A DNA stretch of 64,000 nt, taken from contig JBHGYD010000032.1 of assembly GCA_041920415.1 (NCBI GenBank), forward strand, positions 1 through 64,000. Reading direction: 5' to 3'. A program made the position numbers and the translations under genes. Positions 27,035 to 36,309 of the stretch are shown here, piece by piece (position 1 is the stretch's first letter; every line of letters starts with the position of its first letter). The notes under the pieces are model-generated. The model worked only from the letters and a program-made list of their open reading frames with translations. It searched no databases and was not told the DNA's origin. This DNA comes from JBHGYD01 sp041920415 (lineage in GTDB: Bacteria; Bacillota; Bacilli; Bacillales; Anoxybacillaceae).

Positions 27035-27882
27035 TTACATGGGAAAACTTTCATGGCCGAGTAGTTCTTGTACGGTACGCAAATCAACGTTTTCTTTATT
27101 TTCTTGTATCAACAAGGTAGCAAACGTATGCCGCAAATGATGGAGTGAGAACCGTTGAGGTGGCAAACCTGCTTTTTGTAAGATTTCTTTAAATATCTTA
27201 TGTAAACCACGCGGGTTCAGTTTTTTGCCGTTTTTATTTAAAAATACCGGTTGGGAAGGATGGAGCTGATATTCCTCTAAACTTTCCATATAGCTTTTCA
27301 TTAAAGGGACAACCATGGGATGAAGGGGGAGTAATAAGCACTCTTTTTTTCCTTTCCCATATATACGTATCGTGTTGTTAGATAAATCAATTTGTTCCCA
27401 AGTTAGTTCAACAATTTCAGATCTTCACATCCCTGTAGTAGCTAACAGTTTAAATAGAAGATGGTTTCGTATCGCTATTCGGCTATTGTCTTGCTCTAAA
27501 AAGCGAAACAACTTTTGCAGTTCCGGTAAGGACATATAAGTTGGTAATTTACTATCCGTTTTAGGAGTATCAATTCCGATCATAAAATCGTTGTCGATTA
27601 GATTTTCTTTAACACAGTATTTACTGAACGATTTCAAGCAAGAAATTCTCCGATAGATTGTTCTAGGTTTTGCATGTTCTTTTGTAATCTGATGCTGTAC
27701 GAAACGACGAACATGTGTTTTGTAATATCATTAAGCTGTATAGAATAACCATGTTGAATTAAGAAGTTCTCGAAACACCTCAATCGTAAGCATAACCATC
27801 AACGGTGTTAAGTGAATAGTTTTTTTCAATTTGCAAATACAAAACAAATTCATCAATGGCTAATGGCTTGTCGAAACAACAT
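27035..27882 (-). pseudogene. tyrosine recombinase/integrase, truncated and mutated
   Basis: The minus strand starts at ATG 27882 behind GGAGGTG and encodes an XerC/phage-integrase-like protein. The SAM-like N-terminus (DEFVLYLQIEKNYSLNTVDGY) is frameshifted more than once. The catalytic part carries HHLRHTFATLLI and ELLGHES. An in-frame TGA at 27425-27427 interrupts TTGM*RSEIVEL, where an Arg is expected. The frame ends at LGHESFPM, so the nucleophilic Tyr is missing. It is inactive. Confidence 0.85.
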
Positions 27883-28427
27883 GAAAAAAACACCTCCAGT
27901 TGATAATAAACAACCGACGATAATCGGTATAAAACATGGTGATAATTCGTTTAAAAAATGATAATTCGTAGACACAAAAAATTATGAGGAACTTAGACTA
28001 ACAAGTTCCGAATAATTGATTTTATGGGCACTTGAGGGAAGAAACCCTCAAATTTCAGGGAAATTGTTTAGTTTACATAATATAAATTCAGTTTTTCGAT
28101 TTGAGGACTTATGGGGAGGTTGACATAATTATCAGTACATCATTGGAGATTATGGGATGCGTCCATATATATTATGTTCAGCAAGTAGATGAACAATAAG
28201 TAAGTTTCGTTTACATAATAACAAATGATTTTCTAATCAACAAGTGTGATGTATTTACCAAATTAAACAACATATATCATATATGAAGGTTGGGCTTCGT
28301 TTCGTAAAGGTGCTTCAATTATAAAGAGACACACAATTTAAATAACGGGTTCAGTTTTGGGAGAGAAAATCCTAAATAACACATCAAGCAACATATGAAT
28401 TAGCAATTAGCAGTACAAATAGCACGT
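27883..28427. other. non-coding stretch behind the recombinase
   Basis: About 545 AT-rich bases without a gene. GATAATTCGT occurs twice (around 27950 and 27969), and GTTTACATAATA occurs near 28071 and 28209. These short direct repeats could be leftovers of integrase arm sites, but I cannot support an attachment site. Confidence 0.35.
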
Positions 28428-28460
28428 AAAAAGGCTCGGATTATAAACCGAGCCTTTTTT
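28428..28460. terminator. bidirectional terminator
   Basis: AAAAAGGCTCGG 28428-28439 pairs with CCGAGCCTTTTT 28448-28459 around an eight-base loop, with As on one side and Ts on the other, so it can work on both strands. It lies 170 bases past the TetR gene's stop. Confidence 0.9.
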
Positions 28461-28631
28461 GGTCATACTTTCATTGTCTTCTTCAACGCACCAGTTAGTT
28501 GAAGTACAATCCTTCACAACCTGCATTTTAATTGAATAGTAAAAGACAATATTCCTAGTTAAAGCATCTTCCTAAAGGAATTATCCTCTTTCTTCCTCAC
28601 TAAAATGAGGTAGGTTTTTCATAGGAGATCA

Positions 28632-29177
28632 CTATAGATTCCTCTCTAACAAAATCCCCACTTGTTCTGCCATGACATGAGGCGGATAAGGCATTCCATT
28701 CGTGATCCACCATTCCACGATTCCTACATAAGAAGTCACAATAAATTGAAGAATAACATCTTCATTTAATCCTTGATTTTTTCCTTTTGTTATATCCACT
28801 TCATCCTTGAACTCTTCGATGAGAAACTCAATGAACTGACTACGAAATTGAGGGGCACCACTGCTCGCTAACATCGTTGAAAAAAATAAATAATGATGCT
28901 CAAGATATTCGAACCAAGGAAGATTCGCCTCTTTATATTCCGCTTCAGCTGTCGATTCACAAATTTCTCGCATATTGTTAATATGTTCTTCAATGAGCTT
29001 ATCCAGTAGATCAAATTTATCCATGTAATGAAGATAGATGGTTCCTCGGCTAACATTTGCCCTGTCGGCAATATCCTGTATCGTAATGTCATCAAAATTT
29101 TTTTCAGACATCAGTTCAATAAAAGCTTTTTTTATCGCTTCTTTAGATTTGAGTATTCTTCTATCCACTTTAGACAT
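28632..29177 (-). CDS. TetR/AcrR-family regulator
   Basis: This 181-residue protein has a TetR helix-turn-helix at 25-50 (FDDITIQDIADRANVSRGTIYLHY) and a C-terminal ligand and dimer domain. It is divergent from the SDR gene at 29553. A perfect palindrome between them at 29224-29247 is the likely operator, so it probably represses itself and the redox cluster downstream. The ligand is unknown; in comparable clusters it is an electrophile or quinone-like compound. Confidence 0.88.
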   Translation of the reverse strand: MSKVDRRILKSKEAIKKAFIELMSEKNFDDITIQDIADRANVSRGTIYLHYMDKFDLLDKLIEEHINNMREICESTAEAEYKEANLPWFEYLEHHYLFFSTMLASSGAPQFRSQFIEFLIEEFKDEVDITKGKNQGLNEDVILQFIVTSYVGIVEWWITNGMPYPPHVMAEQVGILLERNL

Positions 29178-29223
29178 TGTGAGGATCCCCCAACTTTCTT
29201 AAAGATAATTAACAATTTTAATT

Positions 29224-29247
29224 GATTTGTTCACTAATGAACAAATC
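29224..29247. promoter_or_regulatory. palindromic TetR-type operator
   Basis: GATTTGTTCA 29224-29233 is the exact reverse complement of TGAACAAATC 29238-29247, with a four-base centre. It lies 47 bases upstream of the TetR start, and a further half-site-like GTTCATTT follows at 29250. Confidence 0.75.
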
Positions 29248-29552
29248 GTGTTCATTTAACCATTGTAAGCATCCTGTACACATTTATAATTATAGACAGA
29301 TGTTAATTAATAGATCAATGTTTATTATTTATTAATTCAATGTTTAATGAAGAAAGGGGGAAAGAATACGAATACAGCTCAACAAAAACTGAAAGCATTC
29401 AGAAAAGTGTGGTTCATCGGATGTCTGCCATTATGGTTGCAAAAGAATTGTTTTCAAAAAAAAGTAAAAATATAAGTAGCCCAAAAGGTATGCATTTTTT
29501 CAATGCTTAAAGCTTTTTGTTACTTGATTATTAAGAAAGGATGTTATGTAGT
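29248..29552. other. intergenic region upstream of the SDR gene
   Basis: About 300 bases. Short coding-like fragments (for example HRMSAIMVAKELF around 29420) suggest a lost small gene, but no complete frame is present. AAGAAAGG at 29533-29540 serves the SDR gene. Confidence 0.35.
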
Positions 29553-30293
29553 ATGTCTAATATTCAAGATAAAGTTGTCATTATTACAGGTGCTTCTAGT
29601 GGGATTGGAGAAGCTACCGCAAAAGAACTTGCATCTAAAGGTGCGAAAGTGGTTTTAGCAGCTCGTCGTGAAGATCGTTTAAAGAAACTACAAGAAGAGA
29701 TTCAAAAGAATGGCGGGCAAGCTATTTATAAAGTAACAGATGTGACTTCATATGAACAAATGGAAGAGCTAGCTGAGTATGCTCTTAAAGAATTTGGAAA
29801 AATCGATGTAATGATCAATAATGCAGGATTAATGCCACTATCACCTCTTTATCAGAAAAAAATCAATGAATGGGATACGATGATCGATGTTAACATTAAA
29901 GGTGTGCTTTATGGTATTGCTGCTGTTCTTCCATACATGAGAGAACGCAAATCAGGTCATATCATTAATGTTTCTTCCGTAGCAGGACACTTAATAGGAC
30001 CAGCGGGTTCAGTTTATAGTGCTACAAAATTTGCTGTACGTGCTATTACGGAGGGTCTTCGTAAAGAAGAGTGTGTCAACAATATTCGTACAACCATCAT
30101 CTCGCCAGGAGCCGTTACTAGTGAATTGCCAGAAACGATTTCAGATCCAGGACTAAAATCTGCAATTGATGAATTCTACAAAGTTGCGATTGATGCTGAG
30201 AGTATCGCTCGTGCCATTGCTTTTGCCATTGAACAACCATCTGATGTAGCCATTAACGAGATGATTATTCGTCCAACAGTTCAAGAACTCTAA
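29553..30293 (+). CDS. short-chain dehydrogenase/reductase
   Basis: This is a 246-residue classical SDR: TGASSGIGE near residue 12 binds NAD(P), NNAG follows near 87, and the YSATK catalytic Tyr-Lys pair lies near 154. I chose ATG 29553 because the Shine-Dalgarno abuts the upstream ATG at 29541. It is the first gene after the palindromic operator and is likely controlled by the TetR protein. The substrate (aldehyde, ketone or quinone) is not evident. Confidence 0.9.
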   Translation: MSNIQDKVVIITGASSGIGEATAKELASKGAKVVLAARREDRLKKLQEEIQKNGGQAIYKVTDVTSYEQMEELAEYALKEFGKIDVMINNAGLMPLSPLYQKKINEWDTMIDVNIKGVLYGIAAVLPYMRERKSGHIINVSSVAGHLIGPAGSVYSATKFAVRAITEGLRKEECVNNIRTTIISPGAVTSELPETISDPGLKSAIDEFYKVAIDAESIARAIAFAIEQPSDVAINEMIIRPTVQEL

Positions 30294-30368
30294 AAAGAAA
30301 ACTTCCGTTATTATAAATAGATTGCCCCATATTGTTGTTTTCGGGGTAATTGAAAGGGAGTTTTGAAT

Positions 30369-30965
30369 TTGAAAAATGTTTTAGTTCTTGGAGCAGACGG
30401 TTCAATTGCTCGCATTGCTATTGATTTATTCCTAAACGAAACCGAGCTCAGTTGACACTTTATCTTCGTAACTCACACAGACTAAAAAACATCAATTCAA
30501 ATCGAGTACGAATAATCGAAGGCGATGTTTTGGATATTGAAAAATTAAAAGAAGCAATGATTGGGCAGGGATGTCGTCTATGCCAATCTGGCTGGCAATT
30601 TCGAACAAATGGCAAAAAACATTATAGAAGCAATGAATGCGACTGGCGTTAAACGTTTAATTTGGATCAGTTCAGTGGGAATATATGACGAAGCCCAAGA
30701 GAAGTTTGGGAGTATATTAGATCCGTATCGAAAGTCAGCTGAAATCATTGAAGCCTCAGACCTCGACTATACAATTTTGAGACCTGCATGGTTTACCAAT
30801 AAAGATGAAATTGATTATGAGACAACACAGAAAGGCGAACCATCTAAAGGGTCGGTAGTGTCTCGTAAAAGTGTTGCAGACTAGGTGATTAAATTAGCCG
30901 AATCGACAGAATTGGAAGTTCGTCGCAGTTTGGGGGTAAACAAACCCGAATACGGAGGGCGATAA
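30369..30965 (+). pseudogene. NAD(P)-binding NmrA-like protein, frameshifted
   Basis: This is a dead paralogue of the intact gene at 33276. It starts at TTG 30369 behind GGGAG. It loses a base near 30445 (giving ETELS*), gains a G at the GGG near 30570, and has TAG after SVAD near 30883. A 124-base tract (30446-30569) is identical to 33354-33477 while the flanks differ noticeably, which points to gene conversion. Confidence 0.85.
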
Positions 30966-31057
30966 ACCAGATTATTTATAGGCAGCTGGATATGGGGAAA
31001 TCGATTAATGTGCATCCGAATCATTCAGTGTTAACAAGAAAGGGTGTGTTGTCTCTT

Positions 31058-32119
31058 ATGTGCAATATTCAAAAAAATATGACTATGACCCGTGCTCTAT
31101 GTGTCCCAAGTGCAAAAGCACCATTTGAACGGACCACTATTGAGCGGAGAGAATTACGACCAGACGATGTTTTAATAGATATTAAGTTTTGCGGTATTTG
31201 TCACTCCGATATTCATAATGCACACAATGATTGGGGTACCGGGATCTTTCCAATGGTTCCTGGTCACGAAATTGCAGGAGTCGTGACAGCAGTGGGACCA
31301 GAAGTTACAAAATTTGCGGTTGGTGATCGCGTTGGCGTTGGTTGCTTTGTTGACTCCTGCGGAGAATGCGAATACTGCCTCCGTGGTGAGGAGCAATTTT
31401 GTACGAAAGGCGTTATCACGACATATAATTCATTAGACTACGATGGTAATCCAACATACGGTGGATATAGCCCAAAAATAGTTGTGAAGGAAGATTTTGT
31501 TGTCCGTATTCCAGACAATCTGGATTTGGATGTGGCAAGCCCGCTATTGTGTGCAGGCATCACCACGTACTCTCCTTTGAAAAAATGGAATGTCGGACCA
31601 GGTAAGAAGGTTGCTATTGTGGGAATGGGAGGTCTTGGACACCTAGCTGTCCAGTTTGCCCATGCCATGGGTGCTGAAGTAACAGTCTTGAGTCAGTCTA
31701 TGAATAAGAAAAGTGAAGCTCTGGAATTGGGTGCAGATCATTACTTTGCAACAAGTGACCCCGCTACATTCACCGAGTTAGCTAATCGATTGGACCTCAT
31801 TTTAAACACAGTGTCTGCAAATCTTGACGTTGATGCGTATTTATCCTTGCTTCGCGTAGATGGAACACTTGTAAATGTCGGTGCACCAGCTGAGCCAGAT
31901 AAATACCATGTGTTTTCCTTAATCATGCATCGTCGTAGCATTGCCGGTTCACTCGTTGGTGGAATTCGGGAAACACAAGAGATGCTCGATTTTGCCGCTC
32001 AACACGGCATTGCCCCTAAAATTGAGGTAATCCGTGCTGATCAAGTAGACGAAGCATATGAGCGTATTCTCCGTAGTGATGTGCGTTATCGATTCGTTAT
32101 TGATATGTCTACATTGTAA
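31058..32119 (+). CDS. zinc-dependent alcohol dehydrogenase (cinnamyl ADH-like)
   Basis: This medium-chain dehydrogenase of about 353 residues oxidises alcohols or reduces aldehydes with NAD(P). It has CGICHSDIHN with the catalytic Cys, GHEIAGVV, the structural-zinc motif CGECEYCLRGEEQFC, and the Rossmann motif GMGGLGHLAVQFA. I chose ATG 31058, with AAAGGGTG about 11 bases upstream; in-frame GTG 31046, TTG 31049 and ATG 30992 are alternatives. It belongs to the YahK/CAD branch, used in aldehyde detoxification. It follows a dead gene in the redox cluster. Confidence 0.9.
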   Translation: MCNIQKNMTMTRALCVPSAKAPFERTTIERRELRPDDVLIDIKFCGICHSDIHNAHNDWGTGIFPMVPGHEIAGVVTAVGPEVTKFAVGDRVGVGCFVDSCGECEYCLRGEEQFCTKGVITTYNSLDYDGNPTYGGYSPKIVVKEDFVVRIPDNLDLDVASPLLCAGITTYSPLKKWNVGPGKKVAIVGMGGLGHLAVQFAHAMGAEVTVLSQSMNKKSEALELGADHYFATSDPATFTELANRLDLILNTVSANLDVDAYLSLLRVDGTLVNVGAPAEPDKYHVFSLIMHRRSIAGSLVGGIRETQEMLDFAAQHGIAPKIEVIRADQVDEAYERILRSDVRYRFVIDMSTL

Positions 32120-32192
32120 TTAGCCGGCTTTAATAAATGGGATAAAAAATGAGTGAATTGACACATAAATCTTTAAGAAAGGAGTATTTCAT

Positions 32193-33044
32193 ATGCAAAA
32201 AGTAATTTTGAACAATGGTGTTGAGATGCCTATATTGGGCTTTGGAGTTTATCAGATTACAGATGCAGACGTATGTGAACAATGTGTTTATGACGCTCTT
32301 ATGACAGGCTATCGTCTGATCGATACCGCTGCCTCTTATCAAAATGAAGAAGCGGTTGGCAGAGCAATTAAACGGAGTGGCGTGCCAAGAGAGGAAATAT
32401 TTGTTACCACAAAACTTTGGATTCAGGATGCCGGTTATGAGAGCACAAAGAAAGCATTCGCAAAATCACTGGAAAGATTGCAATTGGATTATTTGGATTT
32501 GTATTTAATTCATCAGCCATTTGGTGATGTATATGGCTCTTGGCGTGCTATGGAGGAATTGTATCGTGAGGGAAAGATTAGGGCAATTGGAGTTAGTAAC
32601 TTCCAGATGGATCGTCTGGTAGATTTGATTATTCATAATGAAGTAGTTCCTGCTGTAAACCAGATTGAAACGCATCCTTTCTGCCAGCAAATAGAAAGTG
32701 CGAAACTTATGAAAGAGTACAATGTTCAGATAGAGTCCTGGGCACCTTTTGCTGAAGGAAGAAATAACATCTTCCAGAATGAAGTTTTAGTATCAATAGC
32801 TGAAAAGTATAATAAATCCGTTGCTCAGGTGATTTTACGTTGGTTGACACAAAGAGGAATCGTTGCGATTCCAAAGTCTGTTCATAAAGAAAGAATCATC
32901 GAAAACTTCAATATCTTTGACTTTGAATTAAGCCAAGAGGATATGGAGATGATTGCTAGGTTAGATACGAAAAAGAGCTTGTTCTTTTCACATAACGATC
33001 CTGAAATCGTGAAATGGCTCTGTAACCGTAAACTTGATATTTAG
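32193..33044 (+). CDS. aldo/keto reductase
   Basis: This 283-residue TIM-barrel reductase uses NADPH to reduce aldehydes and ketones. The tetrad is visible: Asp and Tyr in LIDTAASYQNEE, Lys in VTTKLW and His in YLIHQPFG. The C-terminal AIPKSVHKERIIENFNIF binds the cofactor phosphate. AAAGGAG precedes ATG 32193. It most resembles YvgN/YtbE-type Bacillus methylglyoxal and aldehyde reductases. Confidence 0.92.
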   Translation: MQKVILNNGVEMPILGFGVYQITDADVCEQCVYDALMTGYRLIDTAASYQNEEAVGRAIKRSGVPREEIFVTTKLWIQDAGYESTKKAFAKSLERLQLDYLDLYLIHQPFGDVYGSWRAMEELYREGKIRAIGVSNFQMDRLVDLIIHNEVVPAVNQIETHPFCQQIESAKLMKEYNVQIESWAPFAEGRNNIFQNEVLVSIAEKYNKSVAQVILRWLTQRGIVAIPKSVHKERIIENFNIFDFELSQEDMEMIARLDTKKSLFFSHNDPEIVKWLCNRKLDI

Positions 33045-33275
33045 TGCTCTTATCCAACACAACGAAATGAAATACGGAGAACCGTGTCATAAGTGATGGT
33101 AAACTTCAAAAGTAAGCTAACTTTGGTTGCACATACATTAGGTACGGCAACTGGTTGTCTAGTTGCCGTGGTAAAGCCTTATTTTGTTGTACTCACTATG
33201 AACCACTACTATGGTTCATAGTGTATCATTTCTGGTTTTTCTATACTTTAGAATGAATGAAAGGGAGTTTTAAAA

Positions 33276-33866
33276 TTGAGTAATCTTTTAATCCTTGGAG
33301 CAAACGGGGGAATTGCTCGAATTGCTACTGATATATTCCTAAAAGAAACCGATGCTCAGTTGACACTTTATCTTCGTAACTCACACAGACTAAAAAACAT
33401 CAATTCAAATCGAGTACGAATAATCGAAGGCGATGTTTTGGATATTGAAAAATTAAAAGAAGCAATGATTGGGCAGGATGTAGTTTATGCCAATCTAGCC
33501 GGAAATCTTGAACCAATGGCAAAAAACATCGTGGAGGCAATGAACGCGACGGGTGTGAAACGTTTAATTTGGATTAGTTCAATGGGAATTTATGATGAGG
33601 TCCCGGGAGAAAAATATGGTAGTATCTTAGATCCATATCGAAAGTCAGCTGCTATTATTGAAGCATCAGACCTTGACTATACAATCTTGAGACCTGCATG
33701 GTTTACCAATCAAGATGAAATTGACTATGAGACAACTCAGAAAGGCGAACCATTTAAAGGATCGGTTGTATCACGTAAGAGTGTTGCGGACTTAGTTGTA
33801 AAATTAGCTGTAACGCCTGGATTGGAAGTTCGTCGCAGCTTGGGTGTGAACAAACCTAATTCGTAG
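33276..33866 (+). CDS. NAD(P)-binding oxidoreductase, NmrA-like
   Basis: This 196-residue atypical SDR has a Rossmann start, LILGANGGIARIA, then VYANLAG, RLIWISSMGIY and YRKSAAIIEASDLDYTILRP. It lacks a complete YxxxK and is of the NAD(P)H-binding (YwnB-like) type. It starts at TTG 33276 behind AAAGGGAG. It is the intact sister of the pseudogene at 30369, with which it shares a 124-base identical tract. A redox-sensing or isomerase role is possible. Confidence 0.85.
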   Translation: MSNLLILGANGGIARIATDIFLKETDAQLTLYLRNSHRLKNINSNRVRIIEGDVLDIEKLKEAMIGQDVVYANLAGNLEPMAKNIVEAMNATGVKRLIWISSMGIYDEVPGEKYGSILDPYRKSAAIIEASDLDYTILRPAWFTNQDEIDYETTQKGEPFKGSVVSRKSVADLVVKLAVTPGLEVRRSLGVNKPNS

Positions 33867-33955
33867 GACAATAAACCAACATTTTATTAAGTAACGGGAC
33901 TCCGTTTTGGTTGTCGAAGGTATCAGAACGTTTTTACATTGGAGAGAAGAATATT

Positions 33956-34015
33956 ATGATGAAAATTCGTTCTTTAGGACAAAAGGGATTAAATTATAGA
34001 TTGAGGAGTAGATAG
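33956..34015 (+). pseudogene. aldo/keto reductase 5' stub
   Basis: GGAGAG precedes ATG 33956. The 19 codons read MMKIRSLGQKGLNYRLRSR and stop. KIRSLGQKGL is a typical aldo/keto reductase N-terminus, but the body is gone and a GC-richer transporter gene begins six bases later. It looks like the scar of an insertion or replacement. Confidence 0.5.
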
Positions 34016-34021
34016 AACACC

Positions 34022-35191
34022 GTGAATAAAACCTGGAAAATTTACATGCTAACCCTTATCAGCTTTTTAGTGGGCACGTCACAATTTGTCATCTCGGGCA
34101 TTCTGGATCAAGTCGCTTCTTCTGTCGGCGTATCGGTATCGGCAGCAGGACAGCTTATTACCGTGTTCGCGCTTGCCAACGCAATCGGCACGCCAGCCGT
34201 CATGGTGGCGACTGCGAAGATGGATCGGCGCAAGCAACTGCTCCTAGCTCTTGCCATTATTTTACTCGGCATCGTTTCGACGCTCGCCCTTCCGGGTTTC
34301 GGCTTCCTGATGGTCTCTCGCATTATACTCGGTGTCGGAACGGGTGTTTTCGTAGTCACCGCCTATTCCACTGCTGCAAATCTGGCGCCTTCTGGGCGAC
34401 AGGCTGGAGCGATGTCTAACATCGCATTGGGCTTCAGTGCCTCTCTCGTCCTCGGCATTCCCATTGGGCGCGTGGTCGCTGCGGCATATGATTGGAAGGT
34501 GATCTTCTGGGGTATTGGAATCTTCACCCTGCTGGGAATTTTCGCTGTCGCAAAGACGATTCCATCCACGGAAGGCGAAGCATCCGTTCCTCTTGGCAAG
34601 CAACTCGCCCTGTTAAAGAAGCCAAAGATAGCCTTCGCCCTCGGCGTGACGTTCTTCGTGTTTATCAGCTATTCGGTAGTCAATACGTATATCACCCCAT
34701 TCCTGATCTCTGTCATGTCGGTGAGTGAACAGGAAGTGAGCGTCATTCTCTTCGCCTTGGGCATCGCGAGCTTGATCGGCTCCAAGCTTGGCGGCTTCTT
34801 GGCGGATCGGACCGGCACCGCCCGCACACTTGTCGGCAGCATGGTCGTACAAGCCCTCGCTCTCGCGTTGCTGTCCATCGTCGCCCGAACGACCATCGTC
34901 GCCATCCCGTTACTCATGCTTTGGACGATTGCTGCTTGGACGTTCGGACCGACCCAGAACTACAACCTACTCTCACTCGCTCCGGAAGCCTCTGGTATCT
35001 TGCTTAGTCTGAACAGTACCTTCGTACAGCTCGGCTTTGCAGCAGGCGCTGGTATCGGAGGAATCGCCGTGGGCGGATCTTCGATACTGGTGATCTGTTG
35101 GATCGGTGCCGCTACAGTCTTCGTCGCAGTCTCCGTTGCATCTGTTTCCTTCGGGCTTACACGAACTTTCTCAAAGCGCGCCAATGGTTGA
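34022..35191 (+). CDS. MFS transporter, AraJ/YdhP-like
   Basis: This 389-residue, 12-helix major facilitator pump has SVSAAGQLITVFALANAIGTP in the first helices, a basic DRRK loop (motif A) and a second half from about 200. It probably exports small hydrophobic compounds or sugars. GTG 34022 follows GAGGAG. The gene is visibly richer in G+C than its neighbours and uses more GC-ending codons, and it starts right after a truncated reductase stub. Recent acquisition from a different genome is likely. Confidence 0.9.
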   Translation: MNKTWKIYMLTLISFLVGTSQFVISGILDQVASSVGVSVSAAGQLITVFALANAIGTPAVMVATAKMDRRKQLLLALAIILLGIVSTLALPGFGFLMVSRIILGVGTGVFVVTAYSTAANLAPSGRQAGAMSNIALGFSASLVLGIPIGRVVAAAYDWKVIFWGIGIFTLLGIFAVAKTIPSTEGEASVPLGKQLALLKKPKIAFALGVTFFVFISYSVVNTYITPFLISVMSVSEQEVSVILFALGIASLIGSKLGGFLADRTGTARTLVGSMVVQALALALLSIVARTTIVAIPLLMLWTIAAWTFGPTQNYNLLSLAPEASGILLSLNSTFVQLGFAAGAGIGGIAVGGSSILVICWIGAATVFVAVSVASVSFGLTRTFSKRANG

Positions 35192-35224
35192 GCTTTTCTG
35201 GTATTAAAATTAGGAAGATTTATT

Positions 35225-36208
35225 ATGAAATATCGCACAGTAGGGAAAACAGGCATTAAAGTTTCAAGTTTATGTTTTGGTACGATGTCTTTTGGCGGAA
35301 ACGCTGATGAAGAAACATCTAAAGCAATGTTTAAACGTTGTCGTGAAGCCGGTATTAACTTTTTTGATACGGCAAACGTTTATAATCAAGGGCGGTCTGA
35401 AGAAATATTAGGGGAGTGTATTGCTGATTGTAGGGATGAAATTGTACTCGCTACAAAAGTTTTTTATCCAATGGGAAAAGACATTAATGCTGGGGGACTA
35501 TCCCGTCGTCATATCATGCTTGAAGTTGAAAATAGCTTACGACGCTTAAAAACGGATCGTATTGATTTTTACTTTGTGCATATGTTTGATGAGAATACTC
35601 CTATGGAAGAAACACTTCGTGCACTTGATGACCTTCAAGCACAAGGTAAGATTCTCTATCCAGCTGTAAGCAATTGGGCAGCTTGGCAAATTGCCAAGGC
35701 ATTAGGGATTTCTGCAAAAGAACAACTTGCTCGTTTTGAATTAATCCAACCCATGTATAACTTGGTTAAACGTCAAGCTGAGGTCGAAATTTTGCCTCTT
35801 GCCCTCTCCGAACAAATTGGAGTAATTTCCTATATTCCTTTAGGAGCTGGACTTCTTACAGGAAAATATGGGGTAAATAAACGACCGGAACAAGGACGAT
35901 TAGTTGAAGATAAAAGATATACGGATCGTTATCGGGATGAAATGAATTTTGTTGTAGCTGACCGATTTACTGCATATGCTGCGGAACATAGCATTCACCC
36001 TGCAACGCTTGCAGTTGCCTGGGTTATGTCTCATCCTGCCATAACAGCACCCATTATCGGGGCAAAAAATTTAGAACAGCTTGAGTATTCGCTTGCAGCT
36101 GTCGATGTGGACATGACTCCAGAATGGCGTGATGAAATATCTTCACTTTCTGTTACTCCTCAACCTGCAACAGACCGTGGAGAAACGCTGTTGCCGAACT
36201 GGACATAA
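35225..36208 (+). CDS. aldo/keto reductase
   Basis: This 327-residue reductase has KYRTVGKTGIKVSSLCFGTM at the N-terminus, Asp and Tyr in FFDTANVYNQG, Lys in LATKVFYPM and His in FYFVHMFDE. PIIGAKNLEQLEYSLAAV binds cofactor. It resembles YghZ/YhdN-type general stress reductases. ATG 35225 is 33 bases after the MFS stop, so the two could be co-transcribed. Base composition returns to the local average. Confidence 0.92.
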   Translation: MKYRTVGKTGIKVSSLCFGTMSFGGNADEETSKAMFKRCREAGINFFDTANVYNQGRSEEILGECIADCRDEIVLATKVFYPMGKDINAGGLSRRHIMLEVENSLRRLKTDRIDFYFVHMFDENTPMEETLRALDDLQAQGKILYPAVSNWAAWQIAKALGISAKEQLARFELIQPMYNLVKRQAEVEILPLALSEQIGVISYIPLGAGLLTGKYGVNKRPEQGRLVEDKRYTDRYRDEMNFVVADRFTAYAAEHSIHPATLAVAWVMSHPAITAPIIGAKNLEQLEYSLAAVDVDMTPEWRDEISSLSVTPQPATDRGETLLPNWT

Positions 36209-36309
36209 CCACAATAGAACAATGAAATATCATCATTCCGGAAATGTAGTATCACTCTATCTGTGGCGGATAAAATATAACAATTTATAAAAAGAAAGGA
36301 AGATAAATT

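Noticed and set aside
34108..35256. Several minus-strand frames opposite the MFS gene
   Set aside because: They arise from the higher GC content, which lowers stop frequency. None has a ribosome binding site.
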